From Acanthamoeba lenticulata (taxonomy: Eukaryota > Discosea > Longamoebia > Acanthamoebidae): a DNA stretch of 10,669 nucleotides. Positions within the stretch are counted from its first letter, which is position 1, and each line of letters begins with the position of its first letter. Both the position numbers and the translations under genes were made by a program. Under the pieces are notes generated by a model. It saw nothing but the letters and a program-made list of their open reading frames with translations. It was not told the origin of the DNA and ran no database searches. The DNA is taken from positions 1 to 10,669 of the forward strand of contig NAVB01000060.1 in assembly GCA_002179805.1 (NCBI GenBank), written 5' to 3'. Below, in pieces: positions 1-7,900 of the stretch.

Positions 1-56
1 TATTTTAATTTAATTTAATTTATCTAATAAGCTTATTTTATTTTATTTTATTTTAG
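1..56 (+). other. 3' end of an intron of the upstream gene
   Basis: This is an extremely AT-rich stretch ending in TTTTAG, directly before GC-rich coding sequence. It contains a TTTAA pentanucleotide run (about 4-22) and four exact TTTTA copies (36-55) that abut the acceptor AG at 55-56. The sharp change in composition and the open frame starting at 57 support an intron tail. The intron's 5' end lies outside the window. Confidence 0.7.
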
Positions 57-993
57 GGCGTGACGACGATCAGCTTTGACGAGGCCTACGCGTTGGCCTT
101 CGCCCTGCCCGCCCTCAAGTGGTTCCAGTTCGCATGTGGTACCTACCCAACACCATACCGTTCAACGGTCCAAGGCTGGCCGCTGACCACACTCGCCGTT
201 CCCTTCCCCCAGGCGAGGTGCATCACTGGTCTGGTAACGACCGAGTCACAATCACGTACAATGACCGGCCTCCATCGTCCTTTGCCTGGCCTGAAGTATG
301 CCCAACACTTTTGAAAATCCTTTCTTTCTTGTAAAATTGAGTGAAAGTGTGTCGCTCACTTGGCGGTGGTGATGGAATCTGCAACGACAGGCCACGTACA
401 CTGTCTCGCAAGTGCCACCGTTTACCATGTTGACGACGGACAACGCCCGAGTCAAGATCAACTCCATCAATCCGTCCATGTACGTGTTGTCCTCGTCGTG
501 GGGATGATGCTGGACCCCAGCGCGCAGAAAAAATGGTGTAGCTCACAACATGTTACTGTGGCGTGACGCCACACCCACTTGGGTTGACTCAGACGTGCTG
601 TTTCGCAAGGCGATTACCAACTGTTCAGCGGCCGGTTTATGGCGGCAAGCGGTTGGCTGTTCGGTACGTGTCGCCCTGGCAAGCTTGTGGCTTTCATTCA
701 ATCGTCTGCTTGGCGAGAAGAGAAGAAGCCAAACTGATGGTCCTTCTTTCCCTCTTTGATCTTTCTATCTCTCTCTCTTTCGCCCAACAGATAGAGGAGT
801 CTCCCCGCTTCTGGGGGGAAGCATCAAGGCCTTGAAATTCGTACCGCAATCCCGGCAGTTCTTCATCACGCCCTCCGCCAGTGTCACCGTGCAGCAGCTG
901 GCCTTCTCCAACAACGCCACCATCACCGTTCCTCCTCGCCACAACATCACGCTCACCCTCGCTGCCGTCTTCCTGGGCCTCACGCAGAAGTGA
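57..993 (+). CDS. Unrecognised protein, C-terminal part (5 exons, start outside window)
   Basis: Inferred exons are 57-138, 213-295, 391-479, 593-663 and 791-993. Introns are 139-212, 296-390, 480-592 and 664-790, all GT-AG, with phases 1, 0, 2 and 1 that match across each junction. The spliced length is 528 bp, i.e. 175 residues plus TGA at 991-993. The first donor could also be at 136, which keeps the frame and changes only the codon at the junction and removes one residue. The protein reads GVTTISFDEAYALAFALP..., then HHWSGNDRVTITYN, then VSQGDYQLFSGRF, and ends TLTLAAVFLGLTQK. I see no catalytic motif. The tail has alternating hydrophobic/polar strands (ASVTVQQLAFSNNATITV), as in beta-helix proteins, and resembles in style the 'V-V-SLTLNAGSLRI' stretch of the next gene; a shared family is only a guess. 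Its function is unknown. The exon structure is fairly secure because frames and splice phases agree. Confidence 0.65.
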
Positions 994-1013
994 CACACCA
1001 CAAAAAGGAGCGC

Positions 1014-1019
1014 AATAAA
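1014..1019 (+). terminator. Putative polyadenylation signal AATAAA
   Basis: A canonical AATAAA lies 20 bp downstream of the TGA at 991-993. It fits 3' end formation for the upstream gene and supports that stop as the true gene end. Cleavage-site position cannot be determined from sequence alone. Confidence 0.5.
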
Positions 1020-1498
1020 CCACGTGCGCATTCATTCCCACCAGTAAGAAGTTCCCTCTTTTTGAGTTTAAAATGTTTGATCACGAAGTTGCCGGCAGAC
1101 CATATTACCAACAAAATGAAACCCGACAACGTGCCTCATGTTCCACTTTACACTCTGCCAATGCCTCGGCCAGTTGGGAATGTTGTGGCTTTTTAATTAT
1201 GAAGATCTGCTGCCATTGGTGTCAGCCGGCGCAGGCCGATTGGTGAGAACTGGCATGAAAAGGGCTTTCCTCGAGGACCCAGTTCTTTCCGTTCTCCGTT
1301 CGCACGCAGGCGACGTCAGTGTACACCACAGCCACCGCACCACCACACCACCACCCGCAGGGTTGAGGCCTTGTACGCCTAGGCGCACCCAACTGCAGCT
1401 TCGTTGTGGTTGTGCTGCTTCAAACACAAAAGACGGGTGCGTGCCGCTCCGGTGCCGCGTAAAAAGCCAAGTTTGCGCATCAAAGCCACCATCCAACT

Positions 1499-1524
1499 CT
1501 ATCAACTATCTCTATCAACTATCT
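1499..1524 (+). repeat. Tandem duplication of a 13-mer in CT-rich DNA
   Basis: CTATCAACTATCT occurs twice head to tail (1499-1511 and 1512-1524). A degenerate TTTATCT/CTCT continuation runs to about 1550. It lies about 300 bp upstream of the large gene's ATG. It may be a simple-sequence expansion or a promoter-proximal pyrimidine tract; nothing in the sequence decides between them. Confidence 0.75.
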
Positions 1525-1822
1525 CTTCTTTATCTCTCTTTATCTTTTGCACCAGCGAGTTTGGCTTACGCAGCCTTCAGTCTGCAAGAGCCCTTGCCCC
1601 CCTCCCCCAAGCATCAAGCTTTTCAGTTCTTTTTGTTGTTTCCGGCGTTGCCCAAAGATCCCACACAAGCTTTTAGCCAATGGCTGCTTAGTGTTGGGCA
1701 ACTTGGCTCCTTTCGCGCTTATTGCTATCCGGAGTTTTTTAAACCGCCGCGGTTCACTGACACACAATATCAATGCAATACACACAGTGTGTGCGTTCGT
1801 TCCTCAAGGCTTCTTCTTCACG

Positions 1823-1927
1823 ATGTCGGCATCACCAAGGCGACAGCGCACTGGTGTGCGGCTGCTCCTTCGGTCGTTGATTTTTGCCCTCTTGGCGACC
1901 TTCTGGCTGCCTTTGGCCGTCGAGGGA
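1823..1927 (+). other. Signal peptide coding segment
   Basis: Residues 1-13 (MSASPRRQRTGVR) are basic. Residues 14-33 (LLLRSLIFALLATFWLPLAV) form a hydrophobic core. A small-residue site follows at V-E-G-A (33-36), with cleavage likely after G35 or A36. This is a typical eukaryotic Sec signal and sends the protein into the secretory pathway. It also supports ATG 1823 as the start, since upstream in-frame sequence lacks an ATG close by and is low-complexity. Confidence 0.8.
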
Positions 1928-4900
1928 GCCACCGTACGATGGACCGGTGCCAACATGGGTCTGTGGACCGACTCAGTCAACTGGGAGACCGGCGTTGTGC
2001 CGACGGCCAGCGATGACGTTTTGCTCGATCGGCCGGACATTACGGCCGACGTAAATACCGCTGTGCAGGTCAAGTCCCTCACGCTCAACGCCGGCAGCCT
2101 GCGAATTCAATCGTGCGTTCGAGTCCCAGCCCCGGCAGCTTTCTTTCTTCCAAGAGTTACGAGTACACCTCACATTAATATTCTTATGAATCTGCTGCTA
2201 CCTTGCGTACAGACCCTATACGGTCACTGTTTCGGGATCTGCGGCCTACAATGGAGCGGCAAACTCTAACATCTACGGCACCGGTCAGCTTACCGTACGA
2301 TTGCCCTCACCCTCCCCCCTCTTCCCAAAAATCATCCGGTTCCAGAGATTTCAAGATGAAGTCCCGAATTATGCAGCAAATAAGCTTGCACATAATCGAA
2401 TCCCAAGATAACGCGTTGAAACAGCGCTTCATGAGTGAGTTGGCCTCCAGCTCACACCCTTTTCTTTCGATGTCCACCTCCCTAGGTGAACGGTCCGTTT
2501 GCCTGGGGCAGTGGTGCACTGAGCCTGACTACCACGACCAACGTCAACGGCTTCTTTACCATGGACTGTACAACATGCACCGGCCGTACGCTTGGCGCCA
2601 CCAGCATCCTCAGCGTCAACAGGTAACAAAAATGCTCATTTTAGTGGGGAAGTGGGGTTACGTGTTGACTTGCTCACCAACGGTCGCATAACAAATTTCT
2701 TGCCCAGTGGCGGGTCGTGGACGAGTGGCTCTCTGATCCTCAACTCGGGTTCTATGTTCATCAACTCGCCGGCGGTATTCTCTTCTTCTTCTCCTTTCCT
2801 CTCTCACGTTGTGAAGCTGATGATGTTTTGGAATGAATCGTGGTTCAGAGCGAGTTCGTGATCATGAATGCGGTGGATCTCAACGCAACGAGCTCGTCAG
2901 CCCTGTTCGCGAATAACGGCACTCTCATCATAACTCTGCCGAGTGCGGCCAGCGCTGTGCGCATGTCAGCCTACATGAGCCACCGGGGCAAGCTCAACAT
3001 CGCACAGGGCATGCTCACTCTTGTGAGCGGCAGCGACGCGTGGGGACCCATCACCATCGCGCCCACCGGCGCGATCAATTTTGCAGGCTCGACGACCAGC
3101 ATCAACGTAGGCACCACGGTGACGAGCAATGGCACGATGTACTATACAAGCGGCGCCGTCTACTACCAGTACGTCAATCTCTCTTCTCCTCTTCTTACTC
3201 AGATGAGCAGCTGATCTCATGATCTTCATCGAACACCAGATACGCACAACTGGACAACTCTGGAGCGGCCGAAGTGTCGGCCCAGCTCACGATTGGCCTC
3301 GGCACCTCTATCACGTCCCTGGGCGGGCAAGTGCGCGTATCGGGCTCGGCTGGTCAGATCAACCTGGCCTCGGCCTCGGACTCACTGAGCATGGGCAAGC
3401 TCACCGTCGCCGGCGGCACGCTCTCGCTTGCGGGCACGGTGGCAGTCACCGACTCGTTCGTGCAGACCGGCGGCACGGTCGTCGTGGGCAACTCGTTCAA
3501 GGCGTCGGGCACCAACAACAGCATCACCGGCGGCCTCTTCGTCGGCACCGGCTTGGCCACGTTTACCACCGACCTCACGCTCGGCGGCGGAAGCCTCGGG
3601 CTGACGAGGATCGATGTCCAGCAGTCGCTCGCCATCGTGGGCACGGGAGCGACCATCGCGAACGGCACGCTTAACGCCAATGGCAACTGTACCGTGTCTG
3701 GCTCGCTGGCTGGCAGCGGTTCGGCCACGCTCAAGAACTCGGGCACAATGACCCTCAAGGCTGGCGCTGTGCTCTCGGGCTCCGCCTGGTCGATCAACAA
3801 CGTGGGCGCCATGGTCGTCGCCGACGGGGGCAACGCCGTTCTGCTGACACCCGTCACGAGCACGGGCACCATCAACGTGACCGGCAACGGCGGCTTGCTC
3901 TCAATCCAGGGCGGTGGTGTGTTTACGGGTCCTATCAACGTGGGCGCATCGGCCGTCCTGCAGGTCGCCGGCGGCACGGTCCAGTTCAACGCGGGCTCGA
4001 CCATCGCCGGCCCCGGCTCCGTGAACCTGACTGGCGGCACTTCAACGGTGAGCGCCGGCTACAACGTGCAAGGCACGACGACGGTGAAGGGTGGCAGTCA
4101 CACGCTGGCCGCGTCGGCGTCGGTCACCTCGCTGGGTTCCAAGCTCGTGGTGCAGGGCACCGGTACGCTCACGGTCAACGCGCTCTCCATGCAACTGCCG
4201 GACACATCGCTCCTGGGCGGTAGCCTCGTTCTCAACACGGCCATGCGCTTCCCGAGCGCGCTCAACATCACCGGCGGCACTCACTATTTCAACGCCGACG
4301 TCACCATTCCGGGCGAGCTCTTCATGCAGGCCGAGCTTTCGGTCAAGTCCGGCATCCGGCTCAACCTGGACTCCAACTTCACGCTCGCCGCGGGCGGCCT
4401 GCTTTCGGGCTCGGGCCTCACCACGGTCACGGGCACCTTCAAGTGGCAGGGCGGCGCGCTCGGCGGCGGCACGCTCGTGGCCTACACGACGGTCGTCACC
4501 GGTGGCCTCTCCACGATCATCAACGGTCACCAGCTGAACAACTACGGCCTCTTCACCGTAGCGGGCAACCTGACGGGCTCCGGCGCTGCGCTGATCCGCA
4601 ACGCCAACAACGCCACAATCAACCTCGTCACTGGCGGCAACTTCCTCGGCTACGGCTGGTCCATCGTCAACACGGGCGTGCTGGCCAAGGTCGTCACGAC
4701 CTCGCCGGCGGACACTAATACGACGTCAGTTGTCGCCGCGGCGCTCACCAACTCGGGCACCGTTAACGTCAACTCCGCCACGCTGCTCCTCTTCGGTGGC
4801 GGCTCGATAACGGGCACCATCAACGTGATCTCGACGCTCAACTTTGGCAACGGCTCCTTCACGTTCGACCAAGGCTCTACGCTCCAAGGCAACGGCTCGG

Positions 4901-7900
4901 TGTGGTTCACCGGTGGCAGCACGACGTTCAACGGTCAGGTCAATCTCAACGGTGGCACGACCACGGTCACTGGCGGGCAGGTCTACCTGTCGTCGCTGGC
5001 CACGATCAAGAACTTTGGCAGCGCGCTGAACGTTGTGGGCGGCGTGTTGAGCGTGAGTGCGTTCGGCGTAACGTTCCCGGCCACCAACTGCTCCGGCGGC
5101 ACTGTGACCATCACTCAAGTCCTCACCTTCTCGGGCCCGCTCAACGTCGTGGCCCAAGGCTCGATCATCGCCTCTGCCAGCATCCGCATTGTCGGCACGC
5201 TCCTTCTTCAGGACAATGGCCGACTCGACGGCAGCGGAGCCATCACCGTCACCAAGCAGACCCAGTGGCTGGGCGGCTTGATCGCCGGTGGCCCGGGTGT
5301 CCTCTCTTGCTCTGGCGGCCTGGTCATTGCCACGACGGCCACCAAGACTCTCGATTCCCGTCGCATCAACGCGGCCGGCACCACCACCTGGCTCGACGTG
5401 CGTCCTCCACGCCATTATTTGTTTCTTTCTTATCCTTGATCAATGAATCTTGTCTGCTTGTGGTCTACAGGGTGACGTCTCGGGCACAAGCGGTGGATCC
5501 ATCGTCAACTCGGGCTCCTTCTACCTCATGCCCGGCGGTTCCTTTATCTGGACGGGTGGAGCGTCTCTCTACTTTGCCAACTCGGGCACGTTGTTCAAGA
5601 ACGGGTACGCATACCAACAACGCCTTCCCTCTTCTCTGTATTCATTTTATCGTGGTCCATTACAGTTGGCTGATGTGTGTTGATGTGAACGTGATGCAGC
5701 AGCACCAACTCTACGAACGTGATCAACGCGCTATTCGACCAGTCCGGCAGCTCGACGATCAGCTCCGGCAAGGTCCAGATCGCGTACTATGGCACCAAGA
5801 ACTCAGGCCGATTCGACGTGGCCGCCGGGGCTGCGCTGTCGTTCAAGGGCATCACGGTGCACAACCTGCTCACCGGCAGCGTGATGGCCGTCCAAGGCAC
5901 GCTGGAGCTGGACGGCAACATGGCCGTGCAATCGGGGGCTGTCTACAACGTCTCTGGCACCACGAACGTGATCAGCGGTCAGCTCGACCTGCAAACGGGC
6001 TCGGTGCTCACCAACATCGGCCACAACTTCAACCTCACGGGTGGCGCGGCGGACTTCCACGATGCCAACATCAACGCTGCCGTGCTCGATGTCGCCGGCA
6101 CGCTGCACACGACCCAGAACCTGACGGTCTCCACTGGCTTCTATCTGCGCGCCACTGGTCTGGACATTGGCGGCGTCGCCACGATCAACACGCCTGGCTA
6201 CGTGTTTGGCGGTGCGCACTCGGTGAGCGGGCAGCTGGTGGCCAACGAAGATTTCACGCTGGCCAGCGGCACCCTCACCGGCACGGGCTCGTTCGTCACC
6301 AACAAGCGCTTCTACTGGCTGGGCGGCCACCTCTACAACTTGCCTTCTGGCATTCGCTGCCTTCACGGCATCACCATCGACAGCCCGGCCGACAAGCTCA
6401 TCACGCTCGCCACGCTCACCAACGTTGCCGTATGCATTGCCTCTCTTTTGTTTTGTTTTATCTTGTATGAAAGTCACACGAATCCTCGCAGGACACGATC
6501 TGGCTTGCGGGCAACATCATTGGAGCGCGCAAGGGCTACATCACCAACCAGGGCACCTTTACCATCAACTTTACTGCGCCCTTCAGCTTCTCCGACAGCG
6601 GTGGCGAGGACTCGGTCTTCGTCAACGACGGCACCCTCTCGGCCATCGGCTCGGCTGCGGCGACGCTGCAGCTGACCTTCGAGAACAACAATTTCACCCA
6701 GGCCACGGGCTCCGGTATGCTCTACCTGGCGGGCGGCGGCTACAACAACGGCACCATCACCTTTGGTCCGGCGGCCACGGTGCAGCTGGGCGGCGTCTTC
6801 TCGCTCCTGTCCAACTCGACCTTTGCGGGCTCGGGCAAGGCCGTCCTGTCGGGCACCATCGCCATCGACTCGCTCTACAACGTCTCCGGCTCGACCGAGG
6901 TCAGCGACGGGCAGGTCAACTTCAACGCCGACGCCACGCTGGCCAACTTCGGTAACCCGCTCACCGTGAGCGGCGGCATTGCAGACCTCTACGTGCAGCC
7001 GCAGAACGTGCCGTCGCAGTTCATCGTGTCGGGTGGCTTGATGCGCATCCACTGCCTCAACTTCACCATCCCGTCGCTCCTCGTCTCTGGTGGCGCCTTC
7101 TCGACCAACATCGACATGCCTGTCGTCCTCTTCAACTGGGTAAGTCTTTTTATTTATTTAATATTCAAGATTTTGTTGATGCTGACTCTATTGCTTTTTA
7201 GACCGGCGGCGCCATTCAAGGCTCCGGATCGGTGACAGTGCTCAACAAGACCACCATCTCTGGTGAGGGTGACAAGACGCTCAACATGGCGGCCTTCTAC
7301 AACGTATGCATAGTTTTTCTTTCTTGGAGCTTTTGAGAGACTGGAACTTACACTGCACGTTCGCGCCAACACCAACTCAGCAACGCGATGGTGTCTGGAC
7401 CGGCGGCGACATCATCCTGACCAACTCGGCGACTTTCGTGAATAATCCGACGGCCACCTTTGTGTTCTCGGCCGTCGGCGACATGTGGGGTACGTTGGGC
7501 GTGCAGGTTGTTAACAAGGGCGTCATCGTCGCACAGAACGCGACAGCGGTCAGCCGCGTGCTGGTCGACTTCGAGAACTACGGCAACGTGAAGGTGTCGC
7601 AGGGCACGCTCGCCATCGCCTCTGGCACCAACTGGAACAACATCGACGTGGCCACCAACGCCACCCTCCGCGTGGATGTGCCCACCGACGACGTCTCGGC
7701 CTCGTACTTGTTTGACCGCGCCTCGACCGTTACCGTGGCTGGCCTGCTTCTAGTCAACGGCGGCTCGCTCATCGTGAAGAACACCTACAACGCCACCGGA
7801 GGCACGACCAGCGTCACCAGCGGCTCGCTGGACGTGCGGGCCGAGGCCACCGTGGTCGACTTGGGCGCGCCGTTCAAGGCGCAGAACGGCACCGTCAACT

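Larger units (their letters stand above)
994..1822. other. Intergenic region and probable 5' leader of the large gene
   Basis: I find no convincing gene in these roughly 830 bases. Open frames here (for example + frame from 1138 and - frame 1197-1505) are low-complexity or extend out of frame into the large gene, and none shows a recognisable protein. The region is mixed in composition. It holds a CT-rich stretch around 1497-1550, a Pro-codon-like CCACC run near 1340-1365, and a T-rich patch with TTTTTTAAA at about 1735-1743, roughly 80 bp before the ATG. That patch could be a TATA-like element, but the evidence is weak. The promoter of the large gene presumably lies here. An out-of-frame ATG at 1773 precedes the chosen start. 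Confidence 0.55.

Noticed and set aside
1781..1793. Short inverted repeat CACAC-AGT-GTGTG near the start codon
   Set aside because: Five-base arms in a CA/TG-rich stretch are expected by chance. There is no support for an operator or hairpin.
1138..2016. 292-codon plus-strand frame across the intergenic region
   Set aside because: It has Cys/Leu/Ser-rich low-quality content, and its 3' half lies out of frame over the signal peptide and entry module of the large gene, whose frame is better supported.
2114..2135. GTTCGAGTCCC, resembling the T-loop of a tRNA
   Set aside because: The flanking bases do not pair into a T-stem, and the upstream sequence is coding exon with no D or anticodon arms. 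It lies inside intron 1 by chance.
3354..4040. 228-codon minus-strand frame (and similar ones at 4726-5415 and 5803-6477)
   Set aside because: These are antisense shadows of GC-rich coding exons. The Pro/Val/Ser-rich composition mirrors Gly/Thr/Asn codons of the sense strand, and no independent motif is seen.
4902..6470. 522-codon plus-strand frame rich in His, Arg and Gln
   Set aside because: This is a +1 shadow frame that reads through introns 6 and 7 by chance. The spliced frame keeps signal, repeat motifs and matching intron phases.
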